Source of the DNA: Pseudomonadota bacterium
Lineage (GTDB): Bacteria; Chloroflexota; UBA6077; JAJPHF01
Assembly: GCA_021325365.1 (NCBI GenBank)
Contig: JAJPHF010000044.1
Location: forward strand, 1-54,288
Reading direction: 5' to 3'
Length of the DNA: 54,288 nt
The stretch's first letter is position 1; each line of letters opens with the position of its first letter. Below, piece by piece: positions 1-7,518 of the stretch. The notes beneath the pieces are model-generated. The model saw nothing but the letters and a program-made list of their open reading frames with translations. It was not told the DNA's origin and searched no databases. A program made the translations under genes and the position numbers.

Positions 1-29
1 GCAGTGGCGCTCGCAGTATTCCGCGCCAC
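1..29 (+). repeat. 29-bp repeat, copy 1 (inverted copy at 54221-54249)
   Basis: The first 29 bases of the window are exactly the reverse complement of 54221-54249. Each copy contains an internal hairpin: a 7-bp stem (GTGGCGC, 4-10, with GCGCCAC, 23-29) around a 12-nt loop. No flanking sequence beyond the 29 bases is shared. It may be a dispersed hairpin repeat at which an assembly broke, or the end of a small mobile unit; the sequence does not decide. Confidence 0.8.
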
Positions 30-46
30 ACCCTGCCGGGGGGCCT

Positions 47-125
47 GGGGGGTGTCCCCCCACCTACCCCTCCTCTTCCTCTTTCCGGGGGTGTGGGGGT
101 GTCCCCCCAACTACCGCTCCTCTTC
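47..125 (+). repeat. Imperfect direct duplication of a GGGGGTGTCCCCCC element
   Basis: Two near-identical stretches, about 47-81 and 95-125, each begin with a G-run/TGT/C-run hairpin and continue into a CTACC..CTCCTCTTC tail. Similar G-run/C-run hairpins recur in intergenic DNA near 32109-32130 and 45080-45095. They fill the space upstream of the first gene and look non-coding. Confidence 0.6.
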
Positions 126-131
126 TATACT
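126..131 (+). promoter_or_regulatory. Candidate -10 box (TATACT) for the ArsC-like gene
   Basis: TATACT lies about 50 bases upstream of the ATG at 183 in an otherwise extremely GC-rich stretch. No convincing -35 box is visible at the expected distance. The same TATACT hexamer precedes the molybdopterin hydroxylase gene at 5225. Confidence 0.4.
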
Positions 132-182
132 CCAGGGGGACGGGGCGCCGGCCCCCACTTACACCCCCGCATGGGAGGCACC

Positions 183-536
183 ATGCCCCAGGGCGACGTC
201 ACCCTCTACTGGCGCAAGACCTGAAGCACCTGCCGCAAGGCGAAAGAGTTGCTTTCGCAGAAGGGCGTTCCCCACCGCGAGCGCGAGCTGTTCAAGGAGC
301 CACTCTCCGCCGACGAGCTGCGGGGCCTCCTGCGCGGCCGGCCCGTTGGCGACGTCTTCGCCACCCGCAGCCCCACCTACAAGAAGCTCGGCCTCGCCGA
401 CCAGCACCTCGACGACGAGGCGAAGCTGCGCCTGATGGTCGAGAACCCCACCCTCATTCGCCGCCCCCTCGTCACCGTGGGCGACGAGCTGATCGTGGGC
501 CTCGACCCCGCGCGCCTCGAGGAGGCCCTACGGTAG
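183..536 (+). CDS. ArsC/Spx-family thioredoxin-fold protein, candidate selenoprotein (in-frame TGA)
   Basis: A 117-residue protein if the in-frame TGA at 222-224 (codon 14) is read through, a normal length for the ArsC/Spx/YffB family. The ATG at 183 has a GGGAGG ribosome site at 173-178. The N-terminus reads [21 protein letters not shown], so TGA sits exactly where family members carry the first Cys of the CxxC redox motif; the second Cys (codon 17) is intact. The family signature [10 protein letters not shown] near residue 85 confirms the fold, and no other lesion is seen over the length. A perfect 7-bp hairpin follows the TGA (240-258). I infer a selenocysteine (UxxC) enzyme of thiol redox or arsenate-reductase type; substrate is unknown. 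The alternative is a one-base nonsense mutation or sequencing error (TGC to TGA). A routine caller would truncate it to start at TTG 249. Confidence 0.7.
240..258 (+). promoter_or_regulatory. Candidate bacterial SECIS hairpin inside the ArsC-like gene
   Basis: GCGAAAG (240-246) pairs perfectly with CTTTCGC (252-258) around the loop AGTTG. The loop starts 23 bases after the TGA, and a G is the second loop base. Published bacterial SECIS rules, as I recall them, ask for an apical loop roughly 16-37 nt after the UGA with a G in the first two loop positions; both hold. The stem lies inside the reading frame, as expected for bacteria. A hairpin could occur by chance in such GC-rich DNA, but this stem is AT-containing and exact. 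Confidence 0.6.
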
Positions 537-637
537 CGCCCGACGCCACCCCTGCCCCCGGCGAGCCGCCCGCCCCCGCGGCGCCCGGCGCGGCGCCGGC
601 CGAGCTACGCCTATGGGGCCTGCGCGGCATCGGCGAG

Positions 638-1345
638 GTGCGCGCCGGCGACGACGTGGCCGCGCTCATCGCCGACGCCGCCGGCGTGGCTGGCGGCCTC
701 GCCAGCGGCGACGTGGTCGTCGTCACGCAGAAGATCGTCTCCAAGGCCGAGGGCCGCCTGGTCGACCTCGCCACCGTCGAGCCGTCGCCCTTCGCCCGCC
801 AGCTCGCCGATGCCCACGGCAAGGACGCCCGCCACGTCGAGGTCGTCTTGCGCGAGAGCCGGCGCATCGTCAAGATGGACCGCGGCGTCCTCATCAGCGA
901 GACCCACCACGGCTACGTCTGCGCCAACGCCGGCGTCGACGCCTCCAACGTCCCCGGCGAGCACGTGCTCGCGCTCCTGCCCGTCGACCCCGACGCCTCC
1001 GCCGAGCGCATCCGCCAGGGCCTCCTTGCCCGCCTCGGTGCCGTCGTCGGCGTCGTCATCAGCGACACCTTCGGGCGCGTCTGGCGCATGGGCCAGACGA
1101 ACGTGGCCATCGGCGTCGCCGGCCTCCAGCCGCTCGTCAGCTACGTCGGCCAGCGCGACGCCTACGGCTACGACCTCCGCGTCACCCAGCTCGCCGCCGC
1201 CGACGAGATCGCCGCCGCCGCCGAGCTCGTCATGGGCAAGACCGACGCCGTCCCCGTCGCCGTCGTCCGCGGCCTCGCGCACCTCCTCGGCGCCGGCGCC
1301 GCCCGCGACCTCGTCCGCCCCCCCGAAACCGACCTCTTCCGTTAG
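638..1345 (+). CDS. cofE: Coenzyme F420-0:L-glutamate ligase CofE (start unresolved)
   Basis: Adds L-glutamate to F420-0 in coenzyme F420 biosynthesis (GTP-dependent, cytosolic). Family motifs seen: GDDVAALI near the N-terminus, [54 protein letters not shown] and a C-terminal [14 protein letters not shown]. The GTG at 638 gives 235 residues, but the conserved strand [13 protein letters not shown] is encoded just before it (602-640) in the same frame, where no ATG, GTG or TTG exists back into the upstream gene. An ATG at 613 would give M-GLRGIGEV if one base of the GGGG run were absent. The true start is therefore non-canonical or hidden by a frameshift. It lies directly after the ArsC-like gene and may be cotranscribed. 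Two luciferase-type enzymes in the window could use the cofactor. Confidence 0.88.
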   Translation: MRAGDDVAALIADAAGVAGGLASGDVVVVTQKIVSKAEGRLVDLATVEPSPFARQLADAHGKDARHVEVVLRESRRIVKMDRGVLISETHHGYVCANAGVDASNVPGEHVLALLPVDPDASAERIRQGLLARLGAVVGVVISDTFGRVWRMGQTNVAIGVAGLQPLVSYVGQRDAYGYDLRVTQLAAADEIAAAAELVMGKTDAVPVAVVRGLAHLLGAGAARDLVRPPETDLFR

Positions 1346-1659
1346 CGCCCCCACCGGCCAGGTCGCCGGACCAGCATCGACAGTGGTATTTGCCGCTTTT
1401 GAGCCATGGCGAGCGGAGGGCAGGGACTCGTCCCCTGCCGCCCGGCAGCCGGGATGGCTCAGGCGCTGTGGCAACCGCTCTAGAGGCATGGGCGCTGCTT
1501 GCCGCGCCCTGCCCGGCCCCCGCCCGGCCGCTCGCCCAGGCCCCGCGCCGCGCCCCCGGCCCTGCGCCCCTCCCGCGCCCCCAGCCGGTGCCGGCCCACT
1601 GCTACAATCAGCGTAGAGCGACCGGCGCGAGGCACGGGCCAGCAGAGCGGGAGGCACGC
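1346..1659. other. Intergenic region with one GGGCAGGG..CTGCCGCCC repeat and a -10-like box
   Basis: No gene is supported on either strand. Positions 1415-1446 hold a palindromic GGAGGGCAGGGACTCG/TCCCCTGCCGCCC unit related to copies at 8613-8650 and 8682-8714. TACAAT at 1603-1608, preceded by TGC, is a plausible -10 box for the thiolase gene, giving a leader of about 45 nt. Confidence 0.5.
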
Positions 1660-2841
1660 ATGGAAGACGTAGTGATCGTCGGGGCGGCGCGCACGCCCAT
1701 CGGCACCTTCGGCGGCGCGTTCGCCGACGTGCCCGCCCCTCAGCTCGGCGCCATCGCCATGCGCGCCGCGCTCGAGCGCGCCGGCGTCGCCCCCGACAGC
1801 GTGGACGAGGTCATCTTGGGCAACGTCCTGCAGGCCGGCGTCGGCATGAACCCCGCCCGCCAGGCCGCGCTCGCCGCCGACCTGCCTGTCACCGTGCCCG
1901 CTATGACCATCAACAAGATCTGCGGCTCCGGCCTCAAGGCCGTCGCGCTCGCCGCCCAGGCCATCTGCCTCGGCGACGCCGAGATCGTCGTCGCCGGCGG
2001 CATGGAGAACATGACCCGCGCGCCCTACCTCTTGGAAAAGGCCCGCTACGGCTACCGCATGGGCGACGGCAAGCTCGTCGACAGCATGATCCACGACGGC
2101 CTCTGGTGCGCCCTCAGCGACTGCCACATGGGCATCACTGCCGAGAACGTCGCCCGCGACTACGCCATCGGCCGCGACCAGCAGGACCGCTTCGCCGCCG
2201 AGAGCCAGGCCCGCGCCGCCCGCGCCGTCGAGAGCGGCGCCTTCGACCCCGAGATCGCCCCCGTCCCCGTGCCCGCCGGCCGCGGCGAGACCCGGCTCGT
2301 CACCCGCGACGAGCACCCGCGTCCCGGCACCACCGCCGAACGCCTCGCCGCCCTGCGCCCCGCCTTCCTCGGCGAGGGCACCGTCACCGCCGGCAACGCC
2401 TCCGGCATCAACGACGGCGCCGCCGCGCTCGTCGTCACCTCCGCCCGCAAGGCCCGCGACCTCGGCCTCCGTCCTCTCGCCACCATCCGCGCCTACGCCG
2501 CCGCGGGCGTCGAGCCACGCGTCATGGGCCTCGGCCCCATCCCCGCCACCCGCCGCGCCCTCGACCGCGCCGGCCTCACGCTCGCCGACGTCGACCTCTA
2601 CGAGGTCAACGAGGCCTTCGCCGCCCAATCCCTCGCCGTCGCCCACGACCTCGGCCTCGACCCCGAGCGCCTGAACGTCCACGGTGGCGCCATCGCCCTC
2701 GGCCACCCCATCGGCGCCAGCGGCGCCCGCATCCTCGTCACCCTGCTCTACGCGCTCCAGCGCCGCGCCGCCCACCGCGGTCTCGCCACCCTCTGCATCG
2801 GTGGCGGCCAGGGCTTCGCCATGATCGTCGAGCGCGACTAG
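1660..2841 (+). CDS. Acetyl-CoA acetyltransferase (thiolase)
   Basis: A 393-residue thiolase that condenses or cleaves acyl-CoA (acetoacetyl-CoA/acetyl-CoA type). All three catalytic elements are present: nucleophile Cys88 in [10 protein letters not shown], His349 in [16 protein letters not shown] and Cys379 in CIGGGQG. NEAFAAQ near residue 322 is the usual Asn-Glu-Ala-Phe motif. The ATG at 1660 follows a GGGAGG ribosome site (1649-1654); in-frame upstream reading from 613 is spurious. It stands alone, with no neighbouring beta-oxidation or PHB gene, so the direction of catalysis in vivo cannot be told. The nearest long perfect hairpin (2872-2911) follows its stop. Confidence 0.95.
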   Translation: MEDVVIVGAARTPIGTFGGAFADVPAPQLGAIAMRAALERAGVAPDSVDEVILGNVLQAGVGMNPARQAALAADLPVTVPAMTINKICGSGLKAVALAAQAICLGDAEIVVAGGMENMTRAPYLLEKARYGYRMGDGKLVDSMIHDGLWCALSDCHMGITAENVARDYAIGRDQQDRFAAESQARAARAVESGAFDPEIAPVPVPAGRGETRLVTRDEHPRPGTTAERLAALRPAFLGEGTVTAGNASGINDGAAALVVTSARKARDLGLRPLATIRAYAAAGVEPRVMGLGPIPATRRALDRAGLTLADVDLYEVNEAFAAQSLAVAHDLGLDPERLNVHGGAIALGHPIGASGARILVTLLYALQRRAAHRGLATLCIGGGQGFAMIVERD

Positions 2842-2871
2842 CAGCCCCCGCCCCCAATTGGGGAGCACATT

Positions 2872-2911
2872 CCGTCCGGCCCCGGCATTCGCGAATGCCG
2901 GGGCCGGACGG
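2872..2911. terminator. 20-bp perfect inverted repeat between convergent genes
   Basis: Left arm 2872-2891 and right arm 2892-2911 are exact reverse complements with no spacer (a tetraloop forms at the TTCGCGAA centre). It lies between the thiolase (plus) and the methyltransferase (minus) stops. There is no T-run on either side, so a bidirectional terminator role is inferred from position and stability only. Confidence 0.6.
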
Positions 2912-2975
2912 GTTGTGGCGCCCCCAGAGTTGGGGTGTTGGGGGGCCTGCCGGAACGCTATCGCCGGATTCGGCA

Positions 2976-3998
2976 TTAGCTCATAAAGTGCTCTCGGATC
3001 GCCTTCCGTGCCGGCGGGGGAAGCACCGTCCGGGCCAGCCGATAAGGCCACCGCTGCCGGTCGCCGCTCAGCGCGCGGACCAGCCGATGCGACCAGCGCC
3101 GCCTGCGGCGCTGAATTTGCAGGCGAGAGAGGCGCCTGGGCCGACGCTCGGGCCAGTCTTCTGATTCCACGGCATCAGTGACCGGAAACGCCCGCAGTGC
3201 CTGGCGCTTCCCTTTGAAGGCAAGGAGCGTAGTGCGATCATTGAACTGGTTGACGTGCGCGGGAATGTAACACTCTAGTACGCTAGTGAATCCGACGTGA
3301 GCGAGTACGTTGAAGAGCGACGGGCGGGTAAACCAAAAGCTCCTCGGGTTATCGAGGGAGGCCCACGCGCGTGCGAGACGCTGCTCCCTTGAATCCGAGG
3401 GGGGATGTTCCTGATATGACGCGCCATAATAGCGCCGGCCGTTGTACGTGCGAACTTCGTCGCCTACAAAGCTAAAATGCGTATCGATGATGGCAAAATG
3501 AGAACACATGTCTGCGACCTGCTCTAGAAACTCGAAGACATCAGGTGCATCGAGATGATACAGTATTCCCATGCACAGCACAACGTCGAACTCACCATAG
3601 CGCGCTCTCGTCACATTGCGCACGTCCTCCAGGTGAAATTCGGCGCGACTCAGAGAGAGCGCGCGTTTCGCGAATTCCGCCTTGACAACGTTGCGTTCTC
3701 TCCCCTCGATGCCTACCACCGCCGCGCCCTGATGGGCTAGCTCTATAGACTCAAGCCCCTCCAAACAGCCGAAATCAATGATGCGCAACTGATCGAATGG
3801 CTTGTTAGCTGCATCCGCGATGATCTGCACGATGCGCCGCAGATTGACCTCCAGATCAGGGTTAGGCTCGTCACGGGTGTAGACGCCGCCCCCTAAGTGC
3901 AATCTGCCTTGGACCCATCCGCCGTACTTATCGACTATCGCTTGCTTCTCTTGCGCGAGCAGATCTGGATCCATATGTCCACCCGTTATTCCGGTCAC
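2976..3998 (-). CDS. Class I SAM-dependent methyltransferase of unknown substrate
   Basis: A 340-residue protein with a Rossmann methyltransferase core: motif I IIDFGCLEGLESIELA (around residue 72), an acidic residue ending strand 2 (VVGIEGR), a motif II/III stretch with FDVVLCMGILYHLDAPD (residues ~135-155), as in small-molecule and CmoB-like methyltransferases. The last 60 residues are Arg-rich ([18 protein letters not shown]) and could contact RNA, sugar-phosphate or membrane. GC content is visibly lower and codon use less extreme than in neighbours, and an IS66 remnant begins directly upstream of its start, so horizontal acquisition is likely. The ATG at 3998 is used; an internal Met eight residues later (MDPDLLAQEK) is a possible alternative start. 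Substrate cannot be inferred. Confidence 0.8.
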   Translation of the reverse strand: MTGITGGHMDPDLLAQEKQAIVDKYGGWVQGRLHLGGGVYTRDEPNPDLEVNLRRIVQIIADAANKPFDQLRIIDFGCLEGLESIELAHQGAAVVGIEGRERNVVKAEFAKRALSLSRAEFHLEDVRNVTRARYGEFDVVLCMGILYHLDAPDVFEFLEQVADMCSHFAIIDTHFSFVGDEVRTYNGRRYYGASYQEHPPSDSREQRLARAWASLDNPRSFWFTRPSLFNVLAHVGFTSVLECYIPAHVNQFNDRTTLLAFKGKRQALRAFPVTDAVESEDWPERRPRRLSRLQIQRRRRRWSHRLVRALSGDRQRWPYRLARTVLPPPARKAIREHFMS

Positions 3999-4021
3999 TG
4001 GTCGGCTCTATCTCGTGCCGC

Positions 4022-4420
4022 TTGCTGGCGCCGCGCTCGCGCTCGACTGCGCCGAGGGGCGAGCGGAAACGGCTGCCCAGCCTGCCGTCAGCGCTCGGAG
4101 ACGACCCCCACGACCTCATCCACCTGCTTGACCGGCCGCAGCGCACGATGGCCCCCTCGCTGGCCCGGCTGGCCGCCACGTTTCCGTCCCCTGGCTGGCG
4201 CTTTCCACCGTGGTGGAGCGTGGGGTGGGTCCGTCGAGGGGGGGCACGGGGAATTCGCGGCGTTCTGGCCCAGCTCGGCTTCCAGCTCGTGGCCGCGGGC
4301 TCGTGGAGCGACGAGTAGCGCCCGGGCGGCGGCCGAGGTCGCGGCCCAAATCTCTGACGGCAGGAGCTGGTCGGCCAGCCTCATAGACCGTGGTATACCG
4401 CCTCGCCGCTCGTCCCGCAA
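4022..4420 (-). pseudogene. Truncated IS66-family transposase (TnpC N-terminus)
   Basis: Reading from about 4420 downward, the translation carries the N-terminal pattern of IS66 TnpC: LPSEIWAATSAAARALL, a HELEAELGQNAANS coiled-coil, PPSTDPPHAPP, RKRGGQPGQRGGH and VKQVDEVVGVVSER. The next codon is TGA (4088-4090) where the family has the first Cys of its zinc-binding CxxC, followed by RQAGQPFP, in which the second Cys is Ala. Coding similarity then fades toward the methyltransferase start. Nothing resembling the catalytic DDE domain remains in the window. This is a decayed 5-prime fragment, not an active element; no terminal inverted repeats or tnpA/tnpB partners are seen. Confidence 0.75.
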
Positions 4421-5265
4421 CCTCCTGCCTCAACGCGCGCCTGAACGCTACAGGCATTCCTTCCTGTGGCGACAAGTTACCCCTAACAGCAACGGATATC
4501 GGTCCCGCGCCCCACCCGGACGCCAGCCCTCCCGAATTCGCCTATCCATATAGAGCTCCCTGCACCCACCCTAGCGTCGGAGGTGCCACCGCCCAACAAC
4601 CGGCCTGGACCCAGCGAGCCACCCGAGCGCGTGCGGCCCTCCCAGGCCGGGCCGCCGCGCTCCCACCGGCCGCGGCCTCTCCCCAACGGCGGCTACCTGC
4701 TGCGGAGGGCACCCCCGCCGACCCGCCAGGCCGTGGCTAGTCGTAGACCTATGGAAGCGCCTGCTCTCAGGGACCGCCCGGCGGCCTGACGTCCCCGCCG
4801 GGACCATCCGGTGCCCGCGAGACCGCGCCGGCGGATGACGGCCTCCGCTACCCGCGCCCAGCCCGACGTGGGGGCGCGCCCGATCGCGCTCGCGCCCCCG
4901 CGTCCCGCGCGCCGCGTGCCCGCCCGACCCGCCGGGCACGCGGCCGCCGCCCGCCACCCCTCGTGCGCCCGCACCGGCCCGCGAGCCGGCCGCGCTTACC
5001 CTCAACCCAAATTCCAGGGCCCAGGAGAGCATCGTTTGACCGTTCCTCGGCCAATTCGCAACACGCCGTCGCCGCCGCCACCCGACCCTCACGCAAGCGA
5101 GCCCAGTTCCTCACCCCGCCCGCCGCGGGAAGCCGACGGGTCCTTCCGGCTCCGCCTTCCCTGGCGTTCTCCCCCCTTCCTTCGAAGGGAAGGGGGGGCG
5201 GGGGGGTTAGGTCTCCCGGCCTGCTATACTCCCGGCCGGCCAGCGCGCGAGACGAGGAGGCAGCC
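4421..5265. other. Gene-poor region of about 840 bp
   Basis: Open frames exist on both strands but none has recognisable motifs, a ribosome site or consistent codon bias, so none is called. GC-rich local hairpins are present, for example around 4868-4900 and a C-run/TTCGAA/G-run hairpin at 5171-5197. The latter lies just upstream of the molybdopterin hydroxylase promoter. The adjacent IS66 remnant suggests this is debris from past insertion. Confidence 0.5.
5225..5230 (+). promoter_or_regulatory. Candidate -10 box (TGCTATACT context) for the hydroxylase operon
   Basis: TATACT, 36 bases before the GTG at 5266, would give a leader of about 30 nt that includes the GAGGAGG ribosome site (5254-5260). 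No clear -35 hexamer is present. Confidence 0.45.
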
Positions 5266-7518
5266 GTGGTCGCACAGCTACACGTGGTCGGGCGCCCGCT
5301 CGGGCGCATCGAGGGCGAAACGAAGGTCACGGGCCAGGCGCGCTACGCCGCCGACGTGGTCCGGCCGGGCCAGCTCTGGGGCAAGTGCCTCCACAGCCCC
5401 CTGCCCCACGCCCGTATCCTCCATATCGACACCAGCGCCGCCCGCCGCCTGCCCGGCGTCCACGCCGTCCTCACCGGCGCCGACCTGCCCCGCGTGCTCG
5501 TCGGCCTCAAGATCCAGGACATGCCGCCGCTCGCCCGCGACCGCGTGCGCTTCGTCGGCGAGCGTGTCGTCGCCGTTGCCGCCGACGACGAGGACACGGC
5601 CGACGAGGCCCTGGCCCTCGTCCGCGTCGAGTACGACGAGCTGCCCGCCGTGTTCGATGCCGAGGCGGCCATGCAGCCCGGCGCGCCCGTCCTCCATCCC
5701 GACCTCCGCGGCTACGCCGGCCTCACCTGGGACCTCCCCGACGTGCCCAACCTCCACGCCCGCTACGTCCACGAGCGCGGCGACCTCGCGGCCGGCTTCG
5801 CCGCGTCCGATCTCGTGATCGAACACACCTTCCACACCGCCCTCGTGCACCAGGGCTACATCGAGCCGCAAGCGTGCGTCGTCGCCATCGAGGGCGACGG
5901 CTCGGCCCAGGTCTGGATGTCCAACAAGACACCCTTCCGCGCGCGCGACATGCTGGCCGACGCGCTCGACCTGCCCCACGAGGGCGTGGTGCTCCACCAC
6001 GTCCCAGTGGGCGGCGACTTCGGCGGCAAGGGCAGCCTCGGCAACGCGCCCGTCGCCTACTTCCTCGCCCGCGCCAGCGGCCGCCCCGTGGCGATGGTCC
6101 TCAACTACACTGAAGAGCTAACCAGCGCCAACCCCCGCCACCCCGCCACGATCAAGCTCAAGACTGGCGTCAAGCGCGACGGCACGCTCGTCGCCCGCGA
6201 CGGCCTGGTGATCTACAACCGCGGCGCTTACGCCGCGCACAACATCGCGCCCAACGGTATGCTGAACGGCGTCTTCAAGCTCGGCGGCACCTACCGCATC
6301 CCTAACGCCCGCGTCGAGGGCCTGGCCGTCTACACCAACCAGGTGCCCTGCGGCTACATGCGCGCCCCCGGCCAGCCGCAGGTCATCTTCGCCGTCGAGG
6401 CCCACATGGACCTCGTGGCTGCGGCCCTCGGCATGGACCCGCTGGCGTTCCGCCTCAAGAACGTGCTGCTGGAGGGCGAGAAGCCCGTCGTCGACGTGAC
6501 GTGGCAGGACATCCAGGCGCGCGAGGTGCTGGAGCGCGCCGCCGCGGCGATCGGCTGGAGCGCGCCGAAGCCGCCGCCCACCGTGCCGGGCCGGCTCGTC
6601 GGCCGCGGCCTCGCGCTCTCCGAGCGCGGCATCGGCGGCGGCGAGTCCCACGTCGAGCTAGCGCTCGGCGCCGACGGCCGCACGCGCGTCCACACCGGCG
6701 TCCCCGACACCGGCACCGGCATCTACACGCTTCTCCAGCAGATCGTCGCCGAGGTCGTGGGCGTGCCGCTCGGCAGCATCGAGGTGGGCGCCCAGGACAC
6801 CGCCCACTCGCCGATCGACCCGGGCACGGGCGGCAGCAAGACGACTCACATCACCGGCCGCGCCGCGCTCGACGCCGCCCAGGTGCTGCGCGCCCGCCTG
6901 AACGAGGTCGCCGCGGCCCGCTTCGGCGTCGCGCCCGAGCGCGTCGAGATCGCCGACGGCGTCGCCCGCGCCAACGGCCAGGCCGTCGACCTGGCGACGC
7001 TCGCCCGCGACGCCGAGGCGCGCGGCGAGCCGCTGCGCGCCCGCGGCGTCTACAAGGGCCAGGTGCCGCAGATCGTCTCCTTCGTCGCCCAGGCGGCCGA
7101 GGTCGAGGTCGACCCCGAGACGGGCCAGGTCCACGTGCGGCGCATCGCCAGCGCCCACGATGTCGGCACCATCCTGAACCCTCTCGGCTACCAGGGCCAG
7201 ATCGACGGCGGCGTGGTCCAGGGCGTCGGTAGCGCCCTCATGGAGGGCTCGCCGATCGAGGACGGCCGTGTGGTCGCCGCCAACCTCGGCGACTACAAGC
7301 TCCCCACCGCCGCCGATATCCCGGAGCTAATCACCGTGCACGTCCAGTCACCTGCGGGTCCTGCCCCCTTCGGCGGCAAGTCGATCGGCGAGGAGCCGTT
7401 CGTGCCCGTGGCCGGCGCCATCGCCAACGCCGTGCGCGACGCGACTGGCGTGCCCATCTACGCGATCCCCATCCAGCCCGAGACGGTGCTGCGCGGGCTG
7501 CAGGAGAAGCAGGCATGA
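5266..7518 (+). CDS. Xanthine dehydrogenase/aldehyde oxidase-type molybdopterin-binding large subunit
   Basis: A 750-residue molybdenum hydroxylase large subunit. Visible landmarks: N-terminal aldehyde oxidase a/b-hammerhead domain (RIEGETKVTGQARYAADV), cofactor-binding GGDFGGKGSLGN (~250), YMRAPGQPQVIFAVEAHMD (~365-383), GTGGSKTTHITGRA and the C-terminal GGKSIGEEPFVPVAGAI, where Glu709 aligns with the catalytic base. The GTG at 5266 is preceded by GAGGAGG five bases upstream; longer in-frame extensions lack any motif. Such subunits normally work with a FAD subunit and a 2Fe-2S subunit, and neither is encoded beside it. The next gene, a MetE-like protein, overlaps it by 4 bp, so the two are translationally coupled. 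Substrate is unknown: purine, aldehyde or other heterocycle are all possible. Confidence 0.9.
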   Translation: MVAQLHVVGRPLGRIEGETKVTGQARYAADVVRPGQLWGKCLHSPLPHARILHIDTSAARRLPGVHAVLTGADLPRVLVGLKIQDMPPLARDRVRFVGERVVAVAADDEDTADEALALVRVEYDELPAVFDAEAAMQPGAPVLHPDLRGYAGLTWDLPDVPNLHARYVHERGDLAAGFAASDLVIEHTFHTALVHQGYIEPQACVVAIEGDGSAQVWMSNKTPFRARDMLADALDLPHEGVVLHHVPVGGDFGGKGSLGNAPVAYFLARASGRPVAMVLNYTEELTSANPRHPATIKLKTGVKRDGTLVARDGLVIYNRGAYAAHNIAPNGMLNGVFKLGGTYRIPNARVEGLAVYTNQVPCGYMRAPGQPQVIFAVEAHMDLVAAALGMDPLAFRLKNVLLEGEKPVVDVTWQDIQAREVLERAAAAIGWSAPKPPPTVPGRLVGRGLALSERGIGGGESHVELALGADGRTRVHTGVPDTGTGIYTLLQQIVAEVVGVPLGSIEVGAQDTAHSPIDPGTGGSKTTHITGRAALDAAQVLRARLNEVAAARFGVAPERVEIADGVARANGQAVDLATLARDAEARGEPLRARGVYKGQVPQIVSFVAQAAEVEVDPETGQVHVRRIASAHDVGTILNPLGYQGQIDGGVVQGVGSALMEGSPIEDGRVVAANLGDYKLPTAADIPELITVHVQSPAGPAPFGGKSIGEEPFVPVAGAIANAVRDATGVPIYAIPIQPETVLRGLQEKQA

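Noticed and set aside
613..1659. Long Arg/Pro/Ala-rich open frame on the plus strand running through cofE into the thiolase
   Set aside because: It is a shadow produced by extreme third-position GC; it has no motifs and only its last part (from 1660) is the thiolase.
1480..3051. 523-codon open frame on the minus strand opposite the thiolase
   Set aside because: Glycine/alanine/aspartate-rich antisense frame typical of GC-rich genes; the plus strand encodes a complete thiolase.
4088..4090. Second possible selenocysteine TGA, in the IS66 remnant
   Set aside because: The companion Cys of the motif is also lost, the gene is truncated, and no SECIS-like hairpin stands at the right place; this is decay.
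4022..4318. Plus-strand open frames in 4.0-5.2 kb as small genes
   Set aside because: No ribosome site, motif or codon bias; partly antisense to the IS66 remnant.
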